Shown here: positions 33,699 to 45,584 of the stretch, piece after piece | Layout of the letters: every line of letters starts with the position of its first letter | How positions within the stretch are numbered: position 1 is the stretch's first letter | From: Pollenia angustigena | Lineage: Eukaryota > Arthropoda > Insecta > Diptera > Polleniidae | Reading direction: 5' to 3' | Assembly: GCA_930367215.1 (NCBI GenBank) | Contig: OV884059.1 | Span: 147,558,511 to 147,622,510 of the forward strand | DNA length: 64,000 nucleotides | Position numbers and translations under genes: made by a program | The notes under the pieces: model-generated | Databases searched by the model: none | The model's input: only the letters and a program-made list of their open reading frames with translations | What the model was told of the DNA's origin: nothing

Positions 33699-35008
33699 GA
33701 TGATGATATGATGTTGCTATTAATATAATTACACAACCATATAACCTGATAATCCGCCTGCCGTGAACGACCCAAATATTCTTGCGCAAATAGTCCAAAA
33801 CAATTGCATTTATTAAGAATCTTGTTCTTACAGCTGAATAATATCGATATGTCTAACTTGCTAGTTTTTGCTGGTATAGCGTTTATTAACTTTTTATTTT
33901 TTTGACTAATTTACGAAATTTACTCTTTCGTTGCAAGTTTCAGCTAGTGAAGTAAATGAACACACCAATTATTTGGTAAAAAGAAATTTTTAATCTTATA
34001 TATAAATACGGGAACAATATTTTTGTGTTTTATTTTTAAGTATCTTATCGTCCACCGATTTTAATGAAACATACATCGTTTTAAAGAAATTTGTGTGTAG
34101 ATATGCACAATATATTTTTATTCTAAATTTTTTTAATTAAAGTGTTTGAAAAGCGTTTTAATTTATCTTACAGACATTCGTACAAAGTTGGGTTAATAGT
34201 GCATTTTTGCCGTTCTCTTAAAATGTTTACGTTTTTGTTGTCGAGCGGTTGAATTTCGGCCACCGGCCGATCCTAGTATTCTTAAATAGTTTACTCAAGT
34301 AAATTGACAATGTATGTACATTAATTGAAATTTCCCATTATTGACTAAGCAATATGACAAAGTAACATACAGCAAATTTGTCTGTTCGCAAGTGCATAAA
34401 CGAAAATGGTATTTCTTTTAACGCTAAGCCATACGACAGAGCTTATGAATTGGAAAAATATATTATATTATGATTTAAAAAGCATGCTGCGCACACAATT
34501 ACCATAACGTTAACCTAATTTTTTGCTACCTTAGTTTTAATTTCTTTACTTTTAAACAAGAAATTTGGACTTTTGGCCATTGGAATAAATTTCTGAACCA
34601 CTGTGCTTATCAGCATTCAATGTATTAAATAAGTAAAAATAAAATAAGGAATTAAAAGGAAATGTTTAACAAAATTTAAGGAATATTAAAAAATGTAAGT
34701 ATTAATATAAAAACTTACATACATGTACATACATGTAAGTATAATGATTAAAATTATTTGTTCTTGCGTAAGCAGGATTTGAAAATCATTCCTTTTTTGG
34801 AATTTAACTGTATATAGATAATATTAAAATTATAGCTTAGATAAAAATACATACATTAATTACATACATTATACATACATACCGTACATTCTACCCTTAA
34901 ATATAATTATAACAATAAGTTTTACTTACATTAATAGAGGAAAACAGACAGACAAGCAGTTAAACAAACAGTTGGACACCGACAAACAATCTGATAAGCT
35001 CATCTTTA
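33699..35008 (-). other. 3' flank and probable 3' UTR of the gce-like gene
   Basis: No gene. The part nearest 35008 is probably 3' UTR of the receptor exon; no close AATAAA was found on the minus strand, the clearest being the complement of TTTATT at about 34030. CATACA and ACATGTACATAC microsatellite-like stretches lie at 34720-34900. The 33920-33964 block is a transposon end. Confidence 0.45.
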
Positions 35009-36337
35009 CTAAAGTATATCCGGCGTAGAAACTTTTTGTTGATGATTTTGTTTTTGATCTCCTTGTCTATTTTGAGTATATTTCAAGGAATTGGGATATT
35101 GTCCTTTAAAGACATCATATTCATTTTTGATATTGACTAGAAAATCATTCTGTTTTTTGTGCTCAATGATAATTGCATCCAATTTATTATCCAGACATGT
35201 GGGAAGACTGGAACAATTTTGACGTAAATTAGATGTTTGAGCATCAATACAATTTAATGACTTTCCGACATGACGTAGTGATGACGAAATGAAATTATGA
35301 ATGTCTGCAGCATTGTTATCATTTCCATCATTGTAAGATAATAAGCTATTTGTTACAGAGCAGGTGGCAGGTGAGGAAGTTGAGAACGATGAGGATGAGC
35401 TTGTGGAGGAAGAGTTTTTTAATGTACGTTTGGCTGGTTGTGGTGAATGATTATCAACTTCATCATCATCTTTTATTGCCGTTGTTGATGTATCTGTATG
35501 TATGCGCTTAAGCACCGATACATGCTGATCATTTTTGTTCATGTTTTCTGTTGAGCTAATATATAAACCAAACGCTACATCTTGACAATCTGATTTAGCT
35601 CTCATTTGCAATACACTAGGACGCTGCCGATACGAAGAGTTTTCATCTTGTGCGGACGTCGTCGTCATCCCTTGTGTTAAGGTGTTGGTTTTTTGTTCAT
35701 TTATATTTGTTAAATTAGTTGTAGTCTCATTAACAACATTAATATTGTTGTTTGTGTTATTGTTAACATTTATGTTATTTTGTATAGCAAAACTTTTTGC
35801 TGCTGTTGCAATTACAACACTAACTGATTTGGATATTGAATTTTTTACTGATGCAGGTTCCGGCGGCACCAATGCCAATGTAGGCGTGCTACTATGCCGT
35901 TTAACATCGTCTTCTGAATGTATTTCGTCTACAACACACGAATTTGTTTGTCTTTTTTGCAGATTTTCTATTAAATACAATACTATTCTTTCCAGTTGCT
36001 GTGGATTTTGTGATGCTGGAGCATCTTGCATGGTATTTGCTGGAACTTTGGCATTTATTATTATAGAAAACTTATTTTTCATTTCCTGAACCTTTCGTTT
36101 GCCTTCTTCTTCGTCCAATAGTGTATTAACGCAAACAAAGGAATGTACTTTATTTGTGCCTTTATTAATTTCCAAATAACCTTTGGTATTTAAGTAAATA
36201 AAATTGCCATTTCGAGACAAAAGCCGATAGCAACTTTCTCCATAATCACTGTTACAATCATACATTTGTCTTAAAGCCACAATGACCCAACGAACATCAT
36301 CCTGATGCATAAACGAAAACGGACTTAGATTTCGAAC
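35009..36337 (-). CDS. gce: Terminal exon of a Met/Gce-type juvenile hormone receptor
   Basis: Minus-strand exon of 442 codons plus stop. The 3' splice site is ATATAG at 36343-36338, and the frame is open to that point (VRNLSPFSF before the first Met), so the Met at 36310 is internal and not a start. Residues ~1-100 are the second half of PAS-B with its C-terminal PAC motif: QDDVRWVIVALRQMYD, RNGNFIYLNTKGYLEI and VHSFVCVNTLLDEEEGKRKV, matching what I know of Met and Gce. The rest is a low-complexity tail rich in N, S and T with an SSSTSSSSSFSTSS run, ending STPDIL. The protein acts in the nucleus with a partner bHLH-PAS protein to activate genes in response to juvenile hormone. bHLH and PAS-A must lie in exons further upstream on the minus strand, which I could not find. 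gce rather than Met is chosen because the duplication giving both is thought to be within Drosophila-like flies. Confidence 0.85.
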   Translation of the reverse strand, partial: VRNLSPFSFMHQDDVRWVIVALRQMYDCNSDYGESCYRLLSRNGNFIYLNTKGYLEINKGTNKVHSFVCVNTLLDEEEGKRKVQEMKNKFSIIINAKVPANTMQDAPASQNPQQLERIVLYLIENLQKRQTNSCVVDEIHSEDDVKRHSSTPTLALVPPEPASVKNSISKSVSVVIATAAKSFAIQNNINVNNNTNNNINVVNETTTNLTNINEQKTNTLTQGMTTTSAQDENSSYRQRPSVLQMRAKSDCQDVAFGLYISSTENMNKNDQHVSVLKRIHTDTSTTAIKDDDEVDNHSPQPAKRTLKNSSSTSSSSSFSTSSPATCSVTNSLLSYNDGNDNNAADIHNFISSSLRHVGKSLNCIDAQTSNLRQNCSSLPTCLDNKLDAIIIEHKKQNDFLVNIKNEYDVFKGQYPNSLKYTQNRQGDQKQNHQQKVSTPDIL

Positions 36338-37412
36338 CTATATAAATTATAACAAAAATTAGTTTCGAAATTTATGCAAAATTTATTATATAACTTTGAA
36401 TGATACATGGTATGCAGAAAAATTGGAAAATTAACTTTGTTTACGACCTTTCCTAATTGTAATTGTCTGGCCTAATCAACGAGTGAAATGCGCATAGGAA
36501 CTAGCTTATCCACCAACAATAAATTTCAGTGTTCAGTTATCAAGAATAAAAATTGGGAATTAAGCACAACAAACAAATCTTATTAATTGAAAATTATGTA
36601 TTCCCAAAAATTACTTTGATAATCAATTCACAAGTGCCGTGCATAAAAACTGAACTGAGATTAAAGAACACAAGAGGCCTTATTACTAGGTTGATCGATT
36701 ATTCCACTTTTTTCAATAACCGGTTTTCGAATATTCCGAATAGCTGCTATTTTAAAAAACCCGGTTTTCGGTTAAGCATTTTAAAAATAACAGGTTAACC
36801 GGTTTTAATTCGAATACATAAAAATACAAAAATCAAATTAGATTTTGTAATAAAAACTTAATTTAAATAAAAACAAAGCAATTCACGAAGGTAAGGACCA
36901 ACAAAATACATGGATATGACTTAAGGTTTGTTCAGACGTAACAAATATTTGACAATAAAATCCAAAAAAGCGTGACCAGTAAGTTGATTAAACTTTGGCT
37001 TTATTTTAAATAATTTCTGTTTATTTACTAAACTTTATTCCCAAGATGATAATTGTATAATGTAATTTAGAAACTGTTAAATAATGTTTGCACTAGCCTA
37101 ACGTTTTGCAAAAGCGAACAATTCCTAAAGAAAACTAGTGGTGACGTGTAAGACATCAAATATTTAATAGGTGTGAACATAGCTGTAGAAGTTTTGAAAC
37201 ACTTTGGTTTTAAGAAATTATAGGAATTTAATAAATTTATTATTTGAGATATTCCCCCAAATTTATTTTGAATGAGTTTTAATTGATGGTGGTTAAGCAT
37301 GTCTATATGAATCAGTAGACTTCAAACATACTTTTGAAAAGTTGCAAACAAAAGCTCTTATCCACACACAAAAGAAATCATAGGTAAAATTACCTAAATA
37401 TATAGTAAAACA
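36338..37412 (-). other. Probable intron of gce-like gene
   Basis: Intron sequence by inference from the splice acceptor. A patch at 36680-36820 is rich in AACCGGTTTTCG-type motifs and resembles the low-complexity ends seen at 43120 and 55000. No gene seen. Confidence 0.5.
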
Positions 37413-38120
37413 AGTAAGAAAGTATAGTCGGTCAAGCCCGACCATATGATACCCTACACAGCAGTGTTTAAAAACACATCATGCTTATGTGTCCATGTAA
37501 TTATGGATTTATCTATGTTTATAAACTTCATGAAAATCGGTTTGTGAGAGGCAAAAATTGCCCCCTGCCTCCTTTTGTGGTCCTATTTTTTAAAAACTGT
37601 ATAGCTAATGTGTCCCTATAGATATGGATCTATCTATGTTTTAAATTTCATTAAAATCGGTTTGAGAGGCAGAAATTGCCGCTATCTCCCCTCGTGGTCC
37701 TATTTTTTAAAAATTGCATCCCTTTTGGGTCCATAAAGATATGGTTCTATCTATGTTTTAAATTTCATTAAAATCGGTTTGATAGTTTCTGAGAGGAAGA
37801 AATTTCCCCCTATCTTCCCTCGTGGTCCTACAATTCGGCCCATTTTCAATAGGCTTGGTCCTTGTGCCAATAAGAACCTATGACCCAATTTTTATCAAAT
37901 TATCTCCAAAATTGCGACCTGTACTTTGCGCACAAGGTTACATGAACAGCCAGCCAGCCAGCCTGCCAGCCAGCCGGACGGACATCGTTAGTTCGACTCA
38001 GAAAGTGATTCTGAGTAGATCGGTATACTTTAAGGTGGGTCTAGGACCAATATTTTAAGGCGTTACACACATCAGCACAAATGCAAAATACCCTCTCCAC
38101 TATTGTGGTGTGGGTATAAT
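37413..38120. repeat. Fly interspersed repeat with ~118-bp internal units
   Basis: Starts near AAGTATAGTCGGTCAAGCCC and ends TGTGGTGTGGGTATAA. Three internal units (37494, 37613, 37731) share TATCTATGTTTTAAATTTCA and AAAATCGGTTTGA. A CAGC microsatellite lies at 37950-37980. The 3' half also occurs at 9830-10045. Confidence 0.8.
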
Positions 38121-38129
38121 TAACTAAGC

Positions 38130-38890
38130 TAAGGCGACCAGATTTTGAAAATAAAAATAGAGGACATAAAGTAAAAAAATTTTTTGACTTCAAGATTTTT
38201 TTACATATTTTACAGACAAATTTACATTCCCATATTAATAAATGTAAAGAAGATTTAAAAAGAATTACATATCGTCGGCTTAATATGCAGACCTGCGAAA
38301 TCCACGTTTTAAGTAAATTGAGATTTGATGCCGTGTGGTAGAGAAATATATGCCTCGTCGACCAGCATGTAGTTATTCTTCAATTTGAGTCTTGAAGTGT
38401 GTCAAATCAACTATATTTTTGGTTCTCCTCTCAAGCAGTAAATAGGAAAAATAAAAAGTTTTTCCTGTAAAATTTGTTGAAGGGGAGTTAGCAGGTTTGC
38501 ATATTAAGCCGACGATGTATAAAAATTTACATTTACTTAAGTAAAATAAGTTCCAAAAAAAAAACAACTAAACTTTAATAATCATTGCAAAAAATTATTC
38601 AAAATTTTATACTGCAAGTGTATGAGAGTCCAGTAGGAGTATGAACAGAACAAGCATGGCACAACATTTTCCATACGATTGCACAGAAAAAACCGTTGAT
38701 CACCGTGAAATAAAATTTTTATATTAATTTATAAAAATAAAAGCAAATATTGGTCATGCTTTTAAAAATAAAGAGGACAAAGATGACAGATTATGAAAAA
38801 AAAGATGATAAAAGAGGACACAAATTTTATAGAGGACAGCCAGTCAAAAAAGAGGATTGTCCTCTAAAAAAGAGTACGTATGGTCACCTT
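38130..38890. mobile_element. 761-bp hAT-like element
   Basis: Flanked by the 8-bp duplication AACTAAGC (38122-38129, 38891-38898). Ends TAAGGCGACCA and TGGTCACCTT. The right half is shared with 17061-17256. No transposase. It was invaded by a MITE at 38269-38518. Confidence 0.88.
38269..38518. mobile_element. 250-bp MITE, ATCGTCGGCTTAATATG family
   Basis: Ends ATCGTCGGCTTAATATGCAG and GCATATTAAGCCGACGAT. Second copy at 30597-30842 in reverse orientation. Nested inside the hAT-like element. Confidence 0.88.
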
Positions 38891-38898
38891 AACTAAGC

Positions 38899-39209
38899 AC
38901 AAGGGTAGCATGGCAATATCTCAGTTTCTTAGGTAATAAAACTATTAACTTAGGTACTTTCTATGTTCGAAAAAGTATCTAATTATTTTGTTAAAATGAC
39001 TAAAAAACTTTGAAAATTTACCAATGATAGCAAAGTTATTATATATTTTTATTTTTGGAAAATTATCTAAGTTTAATTTTGTACAAGAACATAGATTTTA
39101 GGTAAATTTACTACTTTTTTTCATAAAGTAAGCATATTTAAAAAACTCTATATACTTTTTTTGGTTACATACTTTAAATAAAATTAATTTTAATTTCATT
39201 GCATAGCTG
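38899..39209. other. No gene seen
   Basis: AT-rich presumed intron sequence. Confidence 0.4.
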
Positions 39210-40335
39210 GGGAATTTCGATTAGAATTAGAAATCATTACGATTAGAGAAATAAAATAATCTAATCATTAGAATTGAATTTTGATAAAAATTTCAGATTA
39301 CTAATTGATTTGATTAGAAATAATCAAAAATCTAATCGCAATTAGTGACGATTAGCATTTCTAATCAAATCTAATCAAAACTAATCCAAAAAATAATTGA
39401 TTAGATTTCTTGATTATTTTTGATTAGATTTGATTAGATCAACTATTTTTAACTATTTTTGTGAAAAGAAAATATTTATTTATCACATTTGTTGCTATAT
39501 TTACATAATGTAACAGTTTTTGAATATTGCATTACTTATTGCTACGCATTCTTTTAGCACTTACTGCCGGCTCACTCTCCAAAACTATGTTCCGGATCAC
39601 CTTCGTCGGTACATAATTTGGATCACATACATCATCGTCTGCGGAGAAGTCTTGGTCTTCGAAAAGAATTGGTTCTATTACGACAACTACAATATCCAAA
39701 ATAACTTGGAAATTTTTGTTTTACATATAAAGTTTGCATTTTGTTTAAATTTTCACGACGTCGAAAAAACAAGAAATAAAAGAAAAAAAAATCCGTGAAT
39801 TTTTACTTACCAATAATTTTGAACACATTAATTTGAATAAAACAAAAATTACAATCTTACAAAACAAAGATTTTACTTTCAATGTTAAGTAAACAAAAAA
39901 ATTATACTTGTACTTCCACAAAACACGTTGAAAATTAACATTAATAATAACACAACAACAAAGTGAACCAGCTGTGTCAAGTGTTTAGTTTAAGAACAGG
40001 GTGGTCCGTATGCAATATTCAAAAATGGTTACATTATGTAAATATAGCAACAAATGTCATAAATAAATATTTTCTTTTCACAAAAATAGTTAAAAATAAT
40101 TGATCTAATCAAATCTAATCAAAAATAATCAAGAAATCTAATCAATTATTTTTTGGATTATTTTTGATTAGATTGGATTATAAATGCTAATCGTCACTAA
40201 TTGTGATTAGATTTTTGATTATTTCTAATCTAATCAATTAGTAATCGTCTAAAATGGCTAACTAATCATAATTAATCAATTTTTCAGCACAATTAAAATT
40301 TCTAATCCAATTGCTAATCATTAGGATTTCTTCAT
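39210..40335. mobile_element. ~1.1-kb element with ~310-bp inverted arms of TCTAATCAAA motifs
   Basis: 39228-39536 and 40006-40330 are inverted copies with length changes. Outer parts are dense arrays of TCTAATCAAA/TTGATTAGA, and the inner parts are unique sequence including TTTACATAATGTAAC. The ~470-bp centre contains a 92-codon frame (39520-39798) with no recognised domain, partly overlapping the arm, so I do not call it. No clear target duplication. Confidence 0.75.
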
Positions 40336-41843
40336 TTCATTGTAATATTTTATTTATGAAATCATAATGTATTATAATTAACTAATTGATCTATTTAAAC
40401 TTATTACTTGTACGTCTTTCTTAATCTAAGTATATATCTCTCATTTGCTGCAACGTCATAATTACTCTTTAAATACATTTCCAAATGATTTGCTTACCCC
40501 ACTTACAAAAAATAACGACACAATTTCTTCAAACGAACAATTCTGCATCATTAACTCCAAAATATCATATTTTGAATCATGACGACGTTGCAGCAAATGA
40601 GCGATATATATTTTTTAAACCTATTGGAATTAAACGATAAATTTGATTTATTAAATTGTAATTGAATTTTGTGATTTTTGTTGTAACAAGCTCATCCAGT
40701 GGTGATTCAGTGGAACTCATAATTTTCATTAGACCTTCCTTTGTTTAACGCTTGTAAATCTTTTTTTTTTACCTTGTCCTTTTCAATGGAATTTGTGTGC
40801 TAAATAACGAAATGCTTCTTGTAAGTTTAAGATGCGACAATTGTTATATCAATATAATCCAATTTCACGTTAGGATTATAACTAATTTTTCCTTTAAAAT
40901 CCAAAATGATCCAGTATGAAAATGTTCGCGACGTCCAATTTAATCGTCTTTAATAAAAGTAATAAATAATTATTGTTTTTTTTTATATACATCTTATTTG
41001 TAAAAAGGTCAGTGGAGATCCTTATCTTATGTTTATAACATACTAACATAACTACGTTGTATCTTTATCCTCTATCGAATAGTTTTTAATTTATTTTAAA
41101 TTCAAAAATTTTAAATTTAAATTTGAACCTTTTCACAAAAAAAATTCCAATTGAAAGAAAAAATCAAATAAACCTACATACATACATATATTAAAACATT
41201 CGAAGAAGATACCTAACCCAATTAGGAATATTAACAAAAATTTTATGCAAATCTTTTTTTATAAATTACCAATTATCTTAGGCAACTAAACTTAGTTTTT
41301 TGTTTTTATATAAAAATAATTTACCTATGTACGCATTGGTAAAATACCCTAGATGATTTTTTTTGTGTGCAGGATTATATATTTTTAATTATCTTGTTTC
41401 AGTAGTATAAAAACGAATAGTAATATGAATATGCTTTTTGTATGAAATATCTGTCAATTCGTCAATCACAATTTGTCCACATCGTTGATTTCGCCGGTAT
41501 GTTTAGGTTTTTAGCATGAAGATATGCTAGAACTACTTAACAGCCGTACCACAAAGCATACAGAGATAAAAAAGTGACGCACGAAAAATGCCCAAATCAT
41601 TTCCGAGGGCAGCTTTCGAAGAGAGAAAAAAACCGTTTTTTGGTCGTGAAGTGGCAATGTGTAAAAACAGGCCGCTACTTTCAACACAAATTGCGTAATC
41701 AAAACAAAAAATGTTAAAATGGCAGCTTTCGAAGGAAAAGACAGAAAAAAAACACAATATTTTCTGTCTCGTGATGCCTTTGTGTGCTCTGTGGCCGTAA
41801 CAAGAGAGGAAGGTGGGACGCTTTCATCCGCTTACGCTGATAT
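40336..41843. other. No gene seen
   Basis: AT-rich. GGCAGCTTTCGAAG occurs twice (41611, 41719), and CATTTGCTGCAACGTC (about 40444) is repeated inverted at about 40581 (GACGTTGCAGCAAATG), bounding a possible ~160-bp element. Confidence 0.45.
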
Positions 41844-42151
41844 GCCATACCCAAACAAGAGCATCAACGTTGTGCCCCAAACAGTAGTGTTAACTTTCTT
41901 GTTTAATAAAACCCACATAAAAGAAATAAAAATAAGAGAAAAAACCGATAGATTGACAAAAAAAATAGCTAAATTGACATTATTTATTAACAAAGCGGCC
42001 AACTTCACTATTAAACGCGCTGTCAAAATCTGATTTTCCCATTGTAAAGCGTTGACGCCGCGCTATTCAGGGATGCTTCATACAAATTTTATTGGCATTA
42101 GAATTTTTGACAGCTAGAATATGCTTTCCGCTCTTGTTTAGGTATGGCTGT
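41844..42151. mobile_element. 308-bp MITE, GCCATACCYAAACAAGAGC ends
   Basis: Left GCCATACCCAAACAAGAGC, right GCTCTTGTTTAGGTATGGC: 18 of 19 bases inverted. The 104-codon frame at 41719-42033 runs across its left border and is not a gene. Confidence 0.8.
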
Positions 42152-43185
42152 AAGAGTTTTTCGTTCTTCATTGGCAGCATATTTTGGTAAAGTATTATTT
42201 GCAGTCTCTTAAAAACAACATAGAGCAGAGTTAAGTTTTACTTGGCGTTTATTTATGTAAAGCTTGTGGGCTAATTAAAGGTGATTAATAAGTCATGACG
42301 TTGAAGAACCTTTGCAACCAGTGTTCCCAGTTTTGGGGATTTATCCCCAAATTGGGGATTTTTTTTTGTAATTGGTGATAAAAATTTCGTAAAAAAACCC
42401 CAGGGGATTTTTTGGTGAAAAGCCCTCTTTTCGTTGGGGATTTTTAGGGATAATATATTATTATAAATTCCTTTTTTGCAATGGCAATACCGATTTGGTC
42501 AAGATTTGGGCTCACATTTTAGTCTGTTTTGCGGTTTAAAACTTTTTCAAGAACTTGTTGAAATAGTTTTAAATATGGTTTTGTACCAACTAGCGTTACT
42601 TCTGTTGAACTAGTCTTTTTCTGTAATGAATAAAACCAAAATCAATATCTGTAACAGAATGCAATATAAGTTATTAGAATTAATTAGAATAAATGCACAC
42701 TTTATAATAATGCAGCTTGCTGTGATAAATGTATTCAATCATCTCAAATGCACTTTTTAAACAAACAACATGTAAAACAAAATTGCACTGGCTGATGAAT
42801 CAGAGCATTTTGATTCCCTAGTTTTTGAAATGATAAATATTGATGCATAATTATTTTTCTTTTGCGTTTAAACGTTACCCTTGTTACATACTAAACATAC
42901 ATGTATACACAGATACTTAGAACTCAAAGAATAAATAACATTAGTTTTAATAATATTACACAAATGGATTTTTCCATTGACATAATATTATGTATTTTAT
43001 TTTTAAGAAAATGTGGGGATTTTTGGGGATAAGAAAATAGATATTTTAAGGGATTTTCGGGGTAGGTAGGTGTAATTTTGTATAGTTTCAATTAGAGTTT
43101 GCTAAAAACCGTAAAAATGTGAAACCCCGGTTTCGATTCGGCTTTCCGTTTTGAAAATATCCAAGCAAAACTACATACATATATA
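42152..43185. other. No gene; worn element with GGGGAT runs
   Basis: A CAGTGTTCCCAGTTTTGGGG sequence at about 42320 looks like a transposon end and is followed by GGGGATTTTT-type runs; similar runs come back at 43015-43065. This could be one worn element (42320-43070), but the right end is not clear. Confidence 0.4.
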
Positions 43186-44208
43186 TGAGGCTATCAGCGC
43201 AGAATTATTGTAACCCACAATTTAATTTCTGGTGTTAGATATGTTCTTTGCACTGTTCCTTACAGTGTAATAGTCGAGTAAGCCAACATTTTGTATCTAA
43301 AACAGATGGCGCTAGAAACATAGTTTTTGCACGGGCCGTTACAACCAAGTACTATAGTGCAAGAGTAGTGTTAACCAGCGTTACCGTTGTGATACTAAAG
43401 TATCAATTTGACCCTTTTTCGACGGTGTTGATACCTTTTATGACCCTTTTTTTATATTATACTTTTGTATCATTATCACCTATTTTGTGACACTTTTTGA
43501 CCCTTTTATGGAAATAGCTCTCACATTTTGTTTTTTGTCAACACTGCGGAACAGAAGTGCTAAACAAAAGTTTTCGAAATAAGCATGGCTTGATATGGAA
43601 CAGACTCAAAGTATAAACTTACAATTTCATGCTTTCTTCTCCTTGATTTTTGATAGTAAAGAACAATTTCCCTAAAAGCAAACATAACTCATATAAATAT
43701 TTGTTATTTTTTACGGTGGTTTCTTTTCAAAACAAAAATTTTACATTTTATTAAAAAAAAATGCAATTTGGTGTTTTGCTCTCTTAAAGAGTAGCATGTT
43801 TTATTCAAAAAAATTCGCCCTTAATAATGGCAAAAGGTATTGAACTTTTTGCTTCTTTTGAATCGACAGTGTTGAGAGTGCCCTAACAGGAATGAAAACA
43901 AGGACAAATTGCTAAATTAGCGGAAATTCCCATATATTTGGTAACAGCGGTATGTAAAAGCTTTAAAAAATCTGACACTTGCAGGAAAAAATCGCTTTAA
44001 TCGACAAACACTAAAATTTTTTGACATCACTAAATCGGAAAATTACATAAAAAATATTAAAAAATTAGCTATGTATAATGATAAAGAATAAACATTTTGT
44101 CAGGTGTTTAAAATAGGACAGAGCATTCCATAAAAAAATTAAGTTTTTTGAGCTCTTCCTACCTGAAATATTATTTGTTTGTTTGCTTATAAAAAAACTT
44201 GATCTTAA

Positions 44209-45004
44209 TCACCCCTATCGTGAATAATTTTTCCCTCGTAATTTTTCCCCTTTTCACATATTTGCGATCATGAACAACTCCCATGAAAAATTGTAATTCA
44301 AAGGAGAATAATAACGTGAAAAATTGTTCACGGGAAAAAATTCCCCTTATCGTGAAAAATTTTTTCCCTCGTAATTTGTTCACATTTCCCTTAGATTTTC
44401 TCACTTTATTTTTGCTAGGGAACAGAACATGTATGTAAGTAGCTCCTCCTAAAAATCGAATATTAAGGGTTAATAAGTTAATTAGACATAAACCGATATA
44501 TTGCTCAACAAAATGCAAAACAACAGGTCGATTGCCTGCGGATTTGTGAAGCTTTCAATTGACTTGGTGGCAGAATTTTGGAAAATATTTTACTACATTA
44601 AATTTAAAAAGTGCAAAAAACTAACATTGTAATCAAACTATCCCTCCAATACTAAATATTTTGCTTTATTATTTTAACTTTTCTTTAAAATATATACTTG
44701 TATATTTTTGAACAAAAATTTCATGGATTTTTACCCCCGTATTCATAAAAAATAAAATAAGTTTGAAATGTGTTTTAAGGCAAAAGTTTCATACAAATAT
44801 TTCTTAAAAGGAATTTCAAATCCATTTTAATTTTTTATGAATACGGCAGTTAATATTTTTTAATCTTTCTTCTTTTTTTTACATTCACTGGAACTGGTAA
44901 CGTGAACAATTTTTCACACGAGATTCACGATTGCTTTTTCCCTTCGAGGGGAATGAAAATTTCATGGGAACAAAAATTCCACTTGTTATTTACGATAGGG
45001 GTGA
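44209..45004. mobile_element. TCACCCCTATCG element (level 3)
   Basis: Same termini as 3785-4310. Interior contains repeated TTTTTCCC/GGGAAAAA and TTCACG/CGTGAA motifs. A 115-codon minus-strand frame (44171-44518) overruns its end and is not a gene. A further MITE is inserted at 44737. Confidence 0.85.
44737..44845. mobile_element. 109-bp MITE (level 4)
   Basis: Ends CCGTATTCATAAAAAAT-type: left CCGTATTCATAAAAAATA, right ATTTTTTATGAATACGG. It is the innermost element. Confidence 0.8.
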
Positions 45005-45584
45005 TTATGTTCATTAAAATGGGAAATACTGCTAATAAATAACTTGACCCTTTTTTTATTGAAATACCCTTTTTTTGACCCCTTTTTCTGGAAAATACCC
45101 TTTTTGTGACCCTTTTCGAAAATTTCCAACGGTAACCCTGGTGTTAACTCCTCATTATCTCATAGTAAGTAGTTTGGGGTTACACCACTTCTGCGCTGAT
45201 AGCCTCATATTAGTGTGTTCCAATAAACATTTTCTTTTTTGATTTTCATGCGTGCTCAAGCGTAATTTAAAGGCTTATAAGGTAGAGTATTTTTGAGATT
45301 TTTTCAGATTTTTCGGAAGAGGTTTAGAGGTCGCTCAACCCGAATTTTTGCTAAACATGGGGTTTGCCGGTCTTTTTTGAGTTTTCTTCATACCTTTGTC
45401 AAAAACCATGATTTTCCAAGCTTTATTTTTGTGTGCAATAACTATAAGTTTTTGCAATGAATTTGCCCACTTAGGTACCGTACATTACAATTTTTCGTAT
45501 TTTTTCCATTAATTTCATAAATAACGCTTTAAAACTTTTAACATTTTTACGAAGATGAAAAAAACTTACAACGCAGTTTGAAAG

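Larger units (their letters stand above)
43376..45140. mobile_element. 1,765-bp hAT-like element (level 2)
   Basis: Exact 8-bp duplication GTGTTAAC (43368-43375, 45141-45148). Ends CAGCGTTACCGTTG and CAACGGTAACCCTG. Subterminal TTTGACCCTTTTT-like runs recur at both ends. No transposase is readable. Confidence 0.88.
43186..45207. mobile_element. Outer MITE of a four-level nest
   Basis: A perfect 19-bp terminal inverted repeat, TGAGGCTATCAGCGCAGAA at 43186 and its complement at 45189-45207, flanked by TA on both sides. Without its insert the element would be about 249 bp. The insert is the 43376-45140 element. Confidence 0.85.

Noticed and set aside
29634..33964. A single 4.3-kb transposon defined by GTGTTCATTTACTTT ends
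   Set aside because: The left end by itself forms a complete ~100-bp MITE with its own second end at 29735, and no matching target duplication was found at the far end, so the large element is not claimed.
36310..36310. Start codon of the receptor at the first Met of the exon
   Set aside because: The frame stays open upstream to a splice acceptor and the sequence begins in the middle of PAS-B, so this Met is internal.
41719..42033. 104-codon frame starting MAAFEGKDRKK
   Set aside because: It crosses the border of the 308-bp MITE, has no domain, and its second half is low-complexity Lys/Ile sequence.
44171..44518. 115-codon minus-strand frame
   Set aside because: It spans the end of a nested MITE and reads through its TTTTCCC repeats; no family similarity.
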